Made by a program: the position numbers and the translations under genes
From: Terriglobus tenax
GTDB lineage: Bacteria > Acidobacteriota > Terriglobia > Terriglobales > Acidobacteriaceae
Direction: 5' to 3'
Length of the DNA: 64,000 bases
Assembly (NCBI RefSeq): GCF_025685395.1
Contig: NZ_JAGSYA010000003.1
Location: 434,001 to 498,000, forward strand
The notes under the pieces: generated by a model
What the model saw: only the letters and a program-made list of their open reading frames with translations
Databases searched by the model: none
What the model was told of the DNA's origin: nothing
In this document: positions 15,433 through 23,954 of the stretch, piece after piece
How positions within the stretch are numbered: position 1 is the stretch's first letter
Layout of the letters: each line of letters begins with the position of its first letter

Positions 15433-18189
15433 CTACTTGATGTCCCGCCAGTTGCTTCCTACGCCGGTTTCGGCGACGAGGGGGACTTTGAGTTCGATGA
15501 CACTTTCCATCTCATGCTTGACCAGGGCTTCGACCTCTTCGGCTTCGGCCTGTGGAACGTCGAAGAGGAGTTCGTCGTGGACCTGGAGGGTCATCTTTGT
15601 CTTCAGGTTACGCTTGCTTAGCTCGGCGTCGATGTGGAGCATGGCGACCTTGATGAGGTCGGCGGCTGTGCCCTGCAGCGGTGTGTTGACGGCGGTACGT
15701 TCGGCGAAGCCGCGCATGTTGGGGTTGCGGGACTGGATGTCGGGAATGGGGCGGACGCGGCCGAAGAGAGTGGTAACTTTCTGCGTCTCGCGAACCTGTT
15801 CGAGTGTGGCGTCGATGAAGCGGCGGACGCCCTGGTAGCGCTCGAAGTAGCGTTCGATGTAGAGCTTGGCCTCGCGCTGTTCGATGCCGAGCTGTGCAGC
15901 CAGGCCGAACGGAGAAATTCCATAGACGATGCCGAAGTTGACGGCCTTGGCGCGGTTGCGGGTCTCTTTGTCCATGGTCTCGGGCGAGACGCCGAAGACC
16001 TCGCTGGCGGTGAGCGTGTGGATGTCTTTGCCGGTGCGGTAGGCGTCGAGCAGCAGAGGGTCTTCGCTGAAGTGCGCCATCAGGCGGAGCTCGATCTGTG
16101 AGTAGTCAGCGGAGAGGAGAACGTTGTCCGGAGCGGCGATGAAGGCGGCGCGGATCTCGCGGCCGAGCGCGGTGCGCACGGGGATGTTCTGCAGGTTTGG
16201 GTTGATGGACGAGAGGCGGCCGGTGGCAGTGCCCACCTGGTTGAAGGTGGTGTGGATGCGCCCTTCCGAGTCGGCGAGCTGCGGAAGCTGGTCGAGGTAG
16301 GTGTTCTTGAGCTTGGTGAGCTGGCGGAATTCGAGCACCATGCGTGGGACCTCGTGGTGCTCGGCGAGCTCTTCGAGGACGTCGACGGCGGTGGAGACGA
16401 CCTTGCCCTTGCCATACTTCATGGGCTTGGGCAGGTCCATCTTGTTGAAGAGGACGTCGCCAAGCTGCTTGGGCGAGTTGATGTTGAAGCGGTGGCCGCT
16501 GGCCTCGTAGATCTTCTCGCTGACGGTGTCGACCTCAACGGCGAGGCGCGAGGACATCTCGCTGAGTACGCCGCGGTCGATGCGCACACCATCCTGTTCC
16601 ATCTTGAGAAGGACAGGGACGAGGGGCTTGTCGATCTCGTCGTAGACCTTCATGGTGCCGGCTTCGGCGATGTCATCGCGCATGGGGTTGGCGAGGCGCA
16701 GAACGGCGTCGGCGGACTCAACCAGCAAGGTCTGCGGATCTTTGCCAAGGGCACGGTTGCTGAAGCGCGCGGCGATGTCGGCCAGGGTGTGCGAGCCGTG
16801 CGTCGGGTTGATGAGATAGCTGTAGAGCATTACATCGTCCTGTACGCCGCGCAGCGTGATGCCGTGGGAGGAGAGAGCCTTGAGCGTGGACTTGAGGTCG
16901 TGTACCGACTTCGGTACGGACTCGCTCTCCAGCATGGCTTTCAGCGGAGCGGCCTCCGGCTGCGCCAGGTCGATGAGTGTGGCGTCGTGTCCGTCCACGG
17001 CGATGCCGATGCGCAGACCTTGTGATGGCGGCGGGGCGGCAACGGCAGGGGCCGCGGCTGCGGCGAAGAGATTGCCGGTCTCCGGCGGAGGCGGCTCGGC
17101 CTCGGTTTCGTCTTCGACGGCGATCTCGGAGGCGATGGCGGCTGCGTTCTCAAAGACGGCGAGAGCGAAGCCTTGCTTTGCGGCGGTGAAGAGGGCGGTG
17201 AGCTGTTCGGCTGTGGGGTCGAGGATGTAGCTTGCGGGCGTGGCGTCCTCGGCGGGGGCGAGTTCTTTGAGCAGCGTGGTGAACTCAAGCTCGCTGAAGA
17301 GCTCGCGGCAGGCGATGGGATCGACGGGCTGGGTTTCCATCGCGGCGACATCGAACTCCACAGGAACACTGGTGTGAATGGTGACCAGTTCCTTGCTGAG
17401 AAGGATGTTGTCGCGGTTGTTTTCCAGGCTCTCGCGGTAGGTTTTGCGCTTGACCTCAGCGGCGCGGTCGAGTGCGGCTTCAAGCGAGCCGAACTGCTGG
17501 ATGAGTTCGACGGAGCCCTTGTCGCCGATGCCGGGCGCACCGGGCACGTTGTCGATGGCGTCTCCGCGCAGGGCCATGACGTCGATGACCTGTGCGGGCG
17601 CAACGCCGAGGACTTCAGTGACCTTGGCGGGGTCGAGGACGAGGTTGTCCTTGGTGGGGTTCAGGATGGAGACGTCTTCATTGACGAGCTGCATCATGTC
17701 CTTGTCGGGGGAGACAACGAAGACGCGGTATCCGGCCTCGGCGGCGCGGCAGCTGAGGGTGCCGATGACGTCGTCGGCCTCGAAGCCTTCGTGGAGAAGG
17801 ACAGGGATGCGGAAGGCGTCGAGCGCGCGTCGGATGTAGGGCATCTGCTGCTGAAGGTCGGGTGGGGTTTCAGCCCGGTTGGCCTTGTACCCGGCGTAGT
17901 CTACCTCTTCAAACTGCTGCGTCTTGACGTTCCACTTGCGCTGGGGCTTCATCTCTTTGGCGCGCTCGTCGCGGAAGACGGGGCCGGGCGGATCGTAGAT
18001 GGCGGCCAGGTACTTCGGCTGGAAGTCGCGGCGCAGCTTGTTGATCATGTTGACGAAGACGTAGGTGGCCGCGGTGGGCACGCCGGTGCGCGTGGACATG
18101 GGGCGCGAGCGCTGCATGGCATGGTAGGCGCGGAAGATGAACGCCATTGCGTCCAGCAGGTAGATTGCGGGTTTCTGGTCTTCGGACAT
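15433..18189 (-). CDS. polA: DNA polymerase I
   Basis: A 918-residue family A polymerase for Okazaki-fragment processing and repair. Residues 8-300 are the 5'-3' exonuclease (LLDAMAFIFRAYHAM, FEADDVIG, VSPDKDMMQLV, LRGDAIDNVPGAPGIGDKG). Residues about 320-530 occupy the 3'-5' exonuclease position, but the expected DxE metal motif reads AVFEN (344-348) and a Pro/Ala-rich linker (367-388) interrupts it, so proofreading is probably lost. The polymerase domain has motif A (DYSQIELRLMAH), the O-helix region (RNRAKAVNFGIVYG) and motif C (QVHDELLFDVP). The start is ATG 18189, just before the exonuclease fold; the frame continues far upstream only by chance. Confidence 0.95.
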   Translation of the reverse strand: MSEDQKPAIYLLDAMAFIFRAYHAMQRSRPMSTRTGVPTAATYVFVNMINKLRRDFQPKYLAAIYDPPGPVFRDERAKEMKPQRKWNVKTQQFEEVDYAGYKANRAETPPDLQQQMPYIRRALDAFRIPVLLHEGFEADDVIGTLSCRAAEAGYRVFVVSPDKDMMQLVNEDVSILNPTKDNLVLDPAKVTEVLGVAPAQVIDVMALRGDAIDNVPGAPGIGDKGSVELIQQFGSLEAALDRAAEVKRKTYRESLENNRDNILLSKELVTIHTSVPVEFDVAAMETQPVDPIACRELFSELEFTTLLKELAPAEDATPASYILDPTAEQLTALFTAAKQGFALAVFENAAAIASEIAVEDETEAEPPPPETGNLFAAAAAPAVAAPPPSQGLRIGIAVDGHDATLIDLAQPEAAPLKAMLESESVPKSVHDLKSTLKALSSHGITLRGVQDDVMLYSYLINPTHGSHTLADIAARFSNRALGKDPQTLLVESADAVLRLANPMRDDIAEAGTMKVYDEIDKPLVPVLLKMEQDGVRIDRGVLSEMSSRLAVEVDTVSEKIYEASGHRFNINSPKQLGDVLFNKMDLPKPMKYGKGKVVSTAVDVLEELAEHHEVPRMVLEFRQLTKLKNTYLDQLPQLADSEGRIHTTFNQVGTATGRLSSINPNLQNIPVRTALGREIRAAFIAAPDNVLLSADYSQIELRLMAHFSEDPLLLDAYRTGKDIHTLTASEVFGVSPETMDKETRNRAKAVNFGIVYGISPFGLAAQLGIEQREAKLYIERYFERYQGVRRFIDATLEQVRETQKVTTLFGRVRPIPDIQSRNPNMRGFAERTAVNTPLQGTAADLIKVAMLHIDAELSKRNLKTKMTLQVHDELLFDVPQAEAEEVEALVKHEMESVIELKVPLVAETGVGSNWRDIK

Positions 18190-18198
18190 CCTTATGAG

Positions 18199-18414
18199 GA
18201 TAGTTGGATGGGGGGATGGTTGGATAGTTGGATGGTGAGATGTCTCGAACCGGGATGGCACACCGTTTGTTTGGGGTTGTTTTCCCACATCTGCTGCGCA
18301 GATATGGGGCACCCGGTTTTGTGGCTGGGCAAAAATGCAGGTCTCTCCACTTCGCTGCGCTTCGGTCGGGATGACACACCATCCAACCAGAACACCATCA
18401 CACCATCCAACTAG
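18199..18414. repeat. Inverted GGATGG/CCATCC element with internal palindrome repeat (copy 3)
   Basis: The left arm at 18199-18237 has four GGATGG/GGATAG units. The right arm at 18377-18414 has CCATCC/CCATCA units and ends with CTAG, which supplies the queA stop codon. Between them lie CACACCGTTTGTTTGG, the CATATCTGC-type palindrome and a GCTTCGGTCGGGATGACA arm, so both repeat families are nested here. Confidence 0.65.
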
Positions 18415-19442
18415 CTCACAAACATGCAGTCGCCGTAGCTGAAGAAGCGGTAGCGTTGTTCGACAGCGTGGTTGTAGGCGCGGAGGACGTTTTCGCGTCC
18501 GGCGAGCGCGCTGACCAGCATGAGCAACGTGGACTGCGGCAGGTGGAAGTTGGTGAGCAGGGCCTGGACGAGGTGGAACTCGTTGCCTGGGGAGAGGAAG
18601 ATGCTGGTCTGTCCGCTGTGGGGTTCCAGCGAGGTGCGGGCGCAGTGTTCCAGTGTGCGGACGGTGGTGGTTCCGGCGGCGACGATGCGGCGGCCTTCGC
18701 GCTGGGCCAGGGCGACGGCTGTGGCGGTGGCTTCGGGCAGGGTGTAGTGCTCGGTGTGCAGGTGGATGTCCGCCAGGCGGTCGACGCGGACGGGCTGGAA
18801 GGTGCCGAGGCCGACGTGTAGGGTGATGTGCGCAATGTGGACGCCGCGAGACTTGATCTCTTCCAGAACGCGCGGTGTGAAGTGCAGGCCGGCGGTGGGT
18901 GCGGCGGCGGAGCCGGGCTGCTGGTTGTAGACGGTCTGGTAGCGCTCGCGGTCGGCGGCCGTGTCTTCGCGGTGCATGTAAGGCGGCAGAGGGATGTGGC
19001 CGATGCGGTCGAGGCGGGCGAAGAAGTCGTCGACCGGGATGAAGCGAAGAGTGCGTTCGCCGAACTCGCCGGCGGCGATGACCTCGGCTTGCAGCTGGTC
19101 GCCGAAGAGGAGGGTGGTGCCGATGCGGACCTTCTTGCCCGGGCGGACGAGGGCTGTCCACTCAAAGGGAGCTATTTGCTGGGTGAGCAGAACTTCGATC
19201 TGGCCCGTGTAGCCAGTGCGGGTGGCGTAGAGGCGGGCCGGGATGACGCGGCTGTTGTTGAGGATGAGCAGGTCGCCGGGGTTCAGCAGTGAGGACAGGG
19301 AACGGAAGTGGTCGTCGCGGAACTCACCTGTCTGACGGTTGAGGACGAGCATGCGTGAGGCGTCGCGCTCGGGCAGCGGCTGCTGCGCGATGAGCTCTTC
19401 CGGAAGGTGGAAGTCGAAGTCTTTGACGAGGAGGTCTTGCAT
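18411..19442 (-). CDS. queA: S-adenosylmethionine:tRNA ribosyltransferase-isomerase QueA
   Basis: A 343-residue enzyme that transfers the ribosyl moiety of SAM to preQ1 in tRNA to form epoxyqueuosine. Family segments include [20 protein letters not shown] at the N terminus, [24 protein letters not shown] in the middle and [16 protein letters not shown] near the C terminus. Length fits the family. It starts two bases before the acyltransferase stop on the same strand, so translation is probably coupled. No other queuosine gene is nearby. The stop codon TAG falls in the CTAG at the border of a repeat. Confidence 0.95.
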   Translation of the reverse strand: MQDLLVKDFDFHLPEELIAQQPLPERDASRMLVLNRQTGEFRDDHFRSLSSLLNPGDLLILNNSRVIPARLYATRTGYTGQIEVLLTQQIAPFEWTALVRPGKKVRIGTTLLFGDQLQAEVIAAGEFGERTLRFIPVDDFFARLDRIGHIPLPPYMHREDTAADRERYQTVYNQQPGSAAAPTAGLHFTPRVLEEIKSRGVHIAHITLHVGLGTFQPVRVDRLADIHLHTEHYTLPEATATAVALAQREGRRIVAAGTTTVRTLEHCARTSLEPHSGQTSIFLSPGNEFHLVQALLTNFHLPQSTLLMLVSALAGRENVLRAYNHAVEQRYRFFSYGDCMFVS

Positions 19443-19444
19443 GC

Positions 19445-20083
19445 TTAGAGCGTCCCTGTGCGTGCCTGTGCCATGCGCACGGCTTCGTCCATCATCGCCT
19501 GCGTGGCTTCCGGCGTGGGGTTTGCGGCGGTGTGTTGGGGCCAGCTGACGGCGACGCGGCTGAAGGGTTTTGGAATGAGGAAGCGGTCCCAGGAGCGCAG
19601 GACCCAGGCCTTCTGCGGCTGCAGGTGGAAGGCTCCGACCCAGGTATGGGCGCGGTTGGCCAGTGCAGTGACTCCGGGCTTTGCGATCATGTTGGGGCCG
19701 CGGGGGCCGTCTGCGGTGAAGGCGCAGATGTGTCCGCTGCGGTAGGCGGTTTCCATGGCGAGGAGACCGGAAGCTCCGCCGCGCGAGCTGGAGCCGCGCA
19801 CGGCATGGAAGCCGAGGCGCTCGACGGTGCGGGCGATGAGTTCTCCGTCAAACGACTGCGAGATGAGGATGGCGATGCCGAGGTTGCGGAAGCGGTAAGC
19901 GGCGATGAGCAGGGAGCGGTGCCAGAAGGCGAAGACGGTGGGGCCGGGGATCAGGTCGCCGCGGGTGACGCCGGGGCCGAGGACCTCTTCAAAGCGAAGG
20001 GTGCAACCCAGGGTGCGGATGAGGATCGAGGCCAGGCGCGGGAGGAGGAACAACTGTACGCGTTGGGCTGGGGTCCAGGGCAT
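19445..20083 (-). CDS. DUF374-type lysophospholipid acyltransferase-like protein
   Basis: About 212 residues of the DUF374 family, related to lipid acyltransferases of the LPLAT group. Visible pieces are [16 protein letters not shown], a [18 protein letters not shown] segment, [12 protein letters not shown] and [16 protein letters not shown], which are the conserved blocks of this family. The function is inferred to be acyl transfer to lipid A or a phospholipid; direct evidence for the family is limited. The ATG at 20083 has GAGAAGA just upstream. The longer frame to 20254 is translated repeat copy 4 and is rejected. It lies upstream of queA in the same operon. Confidence 0.8.
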   Translation of the reverse strand: MPWTPAQRVQLFLLPRLASILIRTLGCTLRFEEVLGPGVTRGDLIPGPTVFAFWHRSLLIAAYRFRNLGIAILISQSFDGELIARTVERLGFHAVRGSSSRGGASGLLAMETAYRSGHICAFTADGPRGPNMIAKPGVTALANRAHTWVGAFHLQPQKAWVLRSWDRFLIPKPFSRVAVSWPQHTAANPTPEATQAMMDEAVRMAQARTGTL

Positions 20084-20151
20084 TCTTCTCTTGGTAATGA
20101 TAGCGGGATGTTTCGTAAGGTCGACCCCACCCTGGTGGGGGACATCCTGCA

Positions 20152-20327
20152 AAGAGAAGCAGATTCTTCCAGGATGACAAAGACAAGAAAGGCAAAGGCG
20201 GTTGCGCTTTGCGCGAGGCCCATATCTGCTGCGCAGATATGGGACACCCGGCACCTAGGGTCTCGCTGCGCTCGATACCCCACCCTTTGCTTCGCAAAGA
20301 ACCGGACAACAAGATGGTTACCCGGTT
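20152..20327. repeat. Composite interspersed intergenic repeat (copy 4)
   Basis: Contains a GCAGATTCTTCCAGGATGACA arm, GCGCGAGGCCC, the perfect palindrome (9-bp stem CATATCTGC, loop TGC) with GGGACACCCGG, then CGATACCCCACCCTTTGC. It fills the gap between the acyltransferase and glmM genes and stops exactly at the glmM stop codon. The CGATACCCCACCCTT module recurs at 31354-31378. Confidence 0.7.
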
Positions 20328-21668
20328 CTAAATCCCAAGCTCGGTTCGGATGGCATCCGCGATGGCTTCGGCGTGGTGTTTCATCCTGGCTTCGTCCTCG
20401 GCTTCGATCATGACGCGGGCAAGGGCTTCGGTGCCGCTGTAGCGGATGACGACGCGGCCGGTGTCTTTCAGCTCTTCTTCGGCGGCTGTGATGGTGGCGA
20501 CGATGGCAGGGAAGCCGTCGAGCGGCTTCTTCTCGCGCACCTTGACGTTGACGATGACCTGCGGGAAGACCTTCAGGTCGGCGGTCAGTTCGGCCAGGCT
20601 TTGGCCGCTGGTGTGGAGGACGTTGAGCACGGCCAGGGCGGTCTGCAGGCCGTCGCCGGTGGTGGAGAGCTGCGGGAAGAGAATGTGGCCGGACTGTTCG
20701 CCGCCGAGGGAGGCTCCGGAGGCGCGCATCTCTTCGAGGACGTACTTGTCGCCGACGGGAGCGCGCAGCATGCGGATGCCGCTGCGCTTCAGGGCGGCTT
20801 CCAGGCCCATGTTGGACATGGTGGTGGCGACGACGGTGTCGTTGGCCAGTTGTCCACGAGACTTCAGGTCGCGGGCTGCGAGCAGCATCACGGCGTCTCC
20901 GTTGACGACCTTGCCATGCTCGTCGGCGAAGAGGGAGCGGTCGGCGTCGCCGTCGAATGTGATGCCCATGCTGGCGTGGGAGGCTGCGACCTCTGCCGCG
21001 ACGACCTTCGGGTGCAGAGCTCCGCAACCTTCATTGATGTTGCGGCCGTTGGGGCTGGCGTGGGTGATGCGGATCTCCCCACCGAGACCGGCGAAGAGCT
21101 GGGCGGCGACGGAGCTGGCCGCGCCGTTGGCGCAGTCGACGACAATGGTCTTGCCATCGAGCGAAAGGTCCGGGACCTGGGCGCGGAGGAACTGGATGTA
21201 CTCGGCACGGTAGCTCTCGTCGGGCTCGAGCAGCTTGTCTGCGGCGATGGAGTCGTGCGTGAGGGTGGCGAGGTGGCGGAAGATCTCGTCTTCGATGGCC
21301 AGCTCAATCTCGTCGGAGAGCTTGTAGCCGTCGGGGCCGAAGAGCTTGATGCCGTTGTCCTGCCAGGGATTGTGCGAGGCGGAGATGACGATGCCCGCGC
21401 CGAAGCCGTGCTTGCGCGCCAGGTAGGCGACGGCGGGCGTCGTGATGACTCCGGCAAGGCGCGCGGTAGCGCCACCGGCGTTGAGGCCGGCGATGAGAGT
21501 GGCGGCGATCCACTCGGAGCTCTCGCGGGTGTCCATGCCGAGCAGGACTTCCTTGGACGAGGTGAGGGAGTGGGCAAGTGCCAGGCCCACGGCGTAGATG
21601 GTCTTAGGGTCGAGCGGGGATTCCCCCGCGACGGCGCGGATGCCGTCGGTTCCAAACAGCTTTCGCAT
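20328..21668 (-). CDS. glmM: Phosphoglucosamine mutase GlmM
   Basis: A 446-residue alpha-phosphohexomutase converting glucosamine-6-phosphate to glucosamine-1-phosphate, the step after GlmS toward UDP-GlcNAc. The N terminus MRKLFGTDGIRA is diagnostic. The phosphoserine loop is ISASHNP with Ser98 as the phosphorylated residue, the Mg loop is FDGDADR, the sugar-binding loop is GGEQSGH and the phosphate-binding loop is RYSGTEALARVM. It lies 34 bases after xseA on the same strand; a GGATGG box fills that gap. glmS is also in this window (62.7 kb onward). Confidence 0.96.
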   Translation of the reverse strand: MRKLFGTDGIRAVAGESPLDPKTIYAVGLALAHSLTSSKEVLLGMDTRESSEWIAATLIAGLNAGGATARLAGVITTPAVAYLARKHGFGAGIVISASHNPWQDNGIKLFGPDGYKLSDEIELAIEDEIFRHLATLTHDSIAADKLLEPDESYRAEYIQFLRAQVPDLSLDGKTIVVDCANGAASSVAAQLFAGLGGEIRITHASPNGRNINEGCGALHPKVVAAEVAASHASMGITFDGDADRSLFADEHGKVVNGDAVMLLAARDLKSRGQLANDTVVATTMSNMGLEAALKRSGIRMLRAPVGDKYVLEEMRASGASLGGEQSGHILFPQLSTTGDGLQTALAVLNVLHTSGQSLAELTADLKVFPQVIVNVKVREKKPLDGFPAIVATITAAEEELKDTGRVVIRYSGTEALARVMIEAEDEARMKHHAEAIADAIRTELGI

Positions 21669-21681
21669 CAGTTTGAGGATA

Positions 21682-21725
21682 GATGGCTGGATGGCTGGAT
21701 GGCTAGTTTTTGGTTGGATGGCCGC
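21682..21725. repeat. GGATGG-box array between glmM and xseA
   Basis: Tandem GATGGCTG units at 21682-21702, then CTAG, then TTGGTTGGATGG. Read on the minus strand this DNA encodes the last codons of xseA (HPTKN and its TAG stop) and continues into the glmM leader. Confidence 0.6.
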
Positions 21726-23181
21726 TGGTGACGGTGGAGGTCAGGGTGCCTTTGTGGAGGCGAGAGGTGATCGTGGTGCCCGGTTCTACCGTGGAGGCGT
21801 CATGCAGCAGCTTGCCATTGGCGTCGTAGACCAGGGCATAGCCGCGTTGCAGGACGGCTACGGGAGAGAGCGATTGCAGTGCGGCGGATGCGGATTGCAG
21901 GCGGCTGCGCTCGGCGCGGAGACGGTCACGATGCGCGGCCAGCAGGCGGGCTTCCATGGTGGAGATGCGGTGGCGCGAGGCGGCGAGCTGGCGGGTGAGG
22001 TCCTGTGCGGCGAGCCGCTGGCGCAGCGTCAGCAGGCGGCGTTCGTCTCGTTGCAGGGTGGTCTGCATGGCGGTGTTGCCGCGCCAGGCGAGCTCGTCCA
22101 GACGTTGATAACGGCGGCTGATGCCGTCTTCCACTCGGTAGAGGATGGCCTGCGCGTTGATGCGCGTGAGCCGCTGGCTGGCCTGCATGGTGGCGTAGCG
22201 GGCGGCGCGGACTAGGCGGTGGTTCAGGCTGGCGATGTGCTCCTCAATGCGGTGCTGCGCGGCGGTGATCAGCTCCGCGGCGGCGGAGGGAGTGGGGGCG
22301 CGCAGGTCGGCGACGAAGTCGGCGATGGTGAAGTCGGTTTCGTGGCCGATGGCGGAGACGACGGGCAGGGTGCTGTCGGCGATGGTGCGGGCCAGGGCTT
22401 CGTCGTTGAAGCCGGCAAGGTCTTCGGCGGAGCCTCCGCCACGGGCGAGAAGGATGAGGTCAACGGAGTGGGGCGTCCCGGCGGCCTGGTTGAAGTAGCG
22501 GATGCCGGCGGCGACCTCCTGCGGGGAGCCAGCGCCCTGCACGGCGGCGGGGAAGACCAGTAAATCAAGGCAGGCGTGGCGGCGGCGGACGACGTTGACG
22601 ATGTCGCGGATGACTGCGCCCGTGGGAGAGGTGACAATGCCGATGCGGGTGGGAAAGGCGGGCAGGGGACGCTTGCGATCGGCGTCGAACAGACCTTCGG
22701 ACTGGAGGCGGGCTTTCAGTTGCTCAAAGGCGAGCTGCAGGGCACCGGCGCCGCGGGGTTCGACGGATTCGGCGATGAGCTGGAGCTGGCCGCGCGATTC
22801 GTAGACGGAGATGCGGCCGCGAACGAGGACTTCGAGGCCGTCTTCGATGCGGAACTTGTGCAGGCTGGCCTGCCGTTTGAAGAGGACGACGGGAAGCTGC
22901 GCCTCGCCGTCCTTGAGCGTGAAGTAGACGTGGCCGGAGGCGGCGGGGCGGCAGTTGGAGACCTCTCCGAAGACAGAGATGCTGCCGTACTTTTTCTCAA
23001 GCTCGCCGCGGATGAGGGAGACGAGTTCGGCGACGGAGAAGGTGCTGCGGCGGGGGGCAGGAGTCTCTGCGGGGTCGACGGGAGGGGCGGCAGCCTCTTC
23101 CGGTTCCTCGAAGGCGAAGCCGAGCTGTGGCGGGTTTGTGGAGGCGGAGGAGCGGCCTGCGCGGAGCTGTGCCAGCGACAT
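21703..23181 (-). CDS. xseA: Exodeoxyribonuclease VII large subunit
   Basis: A 492-residue protein, the catalytic subunit of the single-strand exonuclease ExoVII. Residues about 47-150 are the OB-fold DNA-binding domain (FSVAELVSLIRGELEKKYGSISVFGEVSNCRPAASGHVYFTLKD is its start). The catalytic domain has FPTRIGIVTSPTGAVIRDI, ARGGGSAEDL and the AIGHETDFTIADFVADLRAPTPSAAAE block, then a long coiled coil. The small subunit xseB is not adjacent. The C-terminal residues HPTKN are encoded by a CCATCC repeat, and the stop is in its CTAG. Confidence 0.95.
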   Translation of the reverse strand: MSLAQLRAGRSSASTNPPQLGFAFEEPEEAAAPPVDPAETPAPRRSTFSVAELVSLIRGELEKKYGSISVFGEVSNCRPAASGHVYFTLKDGEAQLPVVLFKRQASLHKFRIEDGLEVLVRGRISVYESRGQLQLIAESVEPRGAGALQLAFEQLKARLQSEGLFDADRKRPLPAFPTRIGIVTSPTGAVIRDIVNVVRRRHACLDLLVFPAAVQGAGSPQEVAAGIRYFNQAAGTPHSVDLILLARGGGSAEDLAGFNDEALARTIADSTLPVVSAIGHETDFTIADFVADLRAPTPSAAAELITAAQHRIEEHIASLNHRLVRAARYATMQASQRLTRINAQAILYRVEDGISRRYQRLDELAWRGNTAMQTTLQRDERRLLTLRQRLAAQDLTRQLAASRHRISTMEARLLAAHRDRLRAERSRLQSASAALQSLSPVAVLQRGYALVYDANGKLLHDASTVEPGTTITSRLHKGTLTSTVTSGHPTKN

Positions 23182-23190
23182 GCTTTGATG

Positions 23191-23415
23191 TTAACGCTGC
23201 AGGCGGCTGAGGATGTAGAAGACGGCAGAGAGCAGCAGGCTGAGCACGATGCTGCTGCCCAGTGGAACGGAGACCTGCCAGTCCTGACCGCGGAAGTTCA
23301 TGTCGCCGGGCAGACGGCCCAGAGGCAGGGAGTAGCGGCCTGCGATAACGAGCACGAAGCCCGCCAGGATGAGCAGGCAACCGATGGTGATGAGCATACG
23401 GCCAGCAGGGATCAT
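23191..23415 (-). CDS. DUF2905 small membrane protein
   Basis: A protein of about 74 residues with two hydrophobic helices (MLITIGCLLILAGFVLVIAG and SSIVLSLLLSAVFYIL) flanking the family's conserved LPLGRLPGDM stretch. Function unknown. Possible starts are GTG 23424, ATG 23415 and ATG 23397; none has a clear ribosome-binding site, and I take 23415 by comparison with family length. It lies nine bases upstream of xseA on the same strand and two codons after the response-regulator stop, so it is probably part of that operon. Confidence 0.75.
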   Translation of the reverse strand: MIPAGRMLITIGCLLILAGFVLVIAGRYSLPLGRLPGDMNFRGQDWQVSVPLGSSIVLSLLLSAVFYILSRLQR

Positions 23416-23426
23416 AGGGATCACGT

Positions 23427-23792
23427 CTAGGCGAGCAATGCGTTGGCTTCCCGCAGAAGTTCTGTCGGGTGCAGCGGCTTGGTCAGTACGGACCAGGGGT
23501 GTGCCTGGGTCCTGGAGCGGTCAAGCAGGCTCTTCATCAGGGAGTAGTAGCCGGTAAAGAGCAGGATGCGGCAGCCGGGCTGCTCTTCGGAAAGGCGAGA
23601 GGCCAGCGAAACACCGTCTTCGCCGGGCATGTTGACATCGCAAAGTAGCAGATTGGGGTGGAAGTCGCGCGCAGCCGTCAGACCATCCTCAGCAGAGTAG
23701 ACAGCGCGCGCATCAAAGCCGTTCTCACGGAAGATGATCCGAAGGGTATCGGCTACGAGATGTTCATCATCGACAACAAGGATGCGGCGCAT
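23427..23792 (-). CDS. Receiver-only response regulator
   Basis: A 121-residue CheY-like receiver: acidic pair Asp8/Asp9, phospho-acceptor Asp52 in LLLCDVNMPGEDG, switch Thr80 and Lys105 in LTKPLHP. There is no output domain. AGGAG lies seven bases before the ATG at 23792, which decides the start over longer frames. No kinase is adjacent. It heads a minus-strand run with DUF2905, xseA and glmM, an unusual place for a signalling protein. Confidence 0.85.
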   Translation of the reverse strand: MRRILVVDDEHLVADTLRIIFRENGFDARAVYSAEDGLTAARDFHPNLLLCDVNMPGEDGVSLASRLSEEQPGCRILLFTGYYSLMKSLLDRSRTQAHPWSVLTKPLHPTELLREANALLA

Positions 23793-23867
23793 ACGATATC
23801 TCCTGCCAGGGCAGATGCAGGGAGTCAAACAGGACAACAAGTGAACCAGATCTACTGCAAATACTAT

Positions 23868-23940
23868 GCGCCCTGCAGACAACGGAAATCCAATTAATCC
23901 TCTCTAATAGAGGTCAATTTCCGGGCTGCAGGGCGCTTTT
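23868..23940 (+). ncRNA. Nested hairpin RNA element with terminator-like end
   Basis: An outer 11-bp stem (GCGCCCTGCAG / CTGCAGGGCGC), an inner stem CGGAAAT / ATTTCCG and an apical CCTCTCTAATAGAGG hairpin, followed by a T5 run on the plus strand. On the minus strand there is no T run, although the nearest gene ending here (stop 23955) is on the minus strand. It may be a bidirectional terminator or the 3' end of a small plus-strand RNA. Type is a guess. Confidence 0.4.
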
Positions 23941-23954
23941 TCAGGTGGATGGTT

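Noticed and set aside
16252-17025. Plus-strand 257-residue frame inside polA
   Set aside because: Antisense shadow of conserved polymerase domain.
18190-19161. Extension of the polA frame by 324 codons upstream, antisense-frame to queA
   Set aside because: The added residues are Arg/Pro/His-rich shadow sequence within queA, and the DNA polymerase fold starts right after ATG 18189.
20084-20254. N-terminal extension of the DUF374 gene (begins with PYLRSRYG-like words)
   Set aside because: It is a translation of the interspersed repeat; the same words appear in frames through other copies. ATG 20083 has a ribosome-binding site.
20373-21731. Plus-strand 452-residue frame antisense to glmM
   Set aside because: Shadow frame; the opposite strand encodes a complete GlmM with all motifs.
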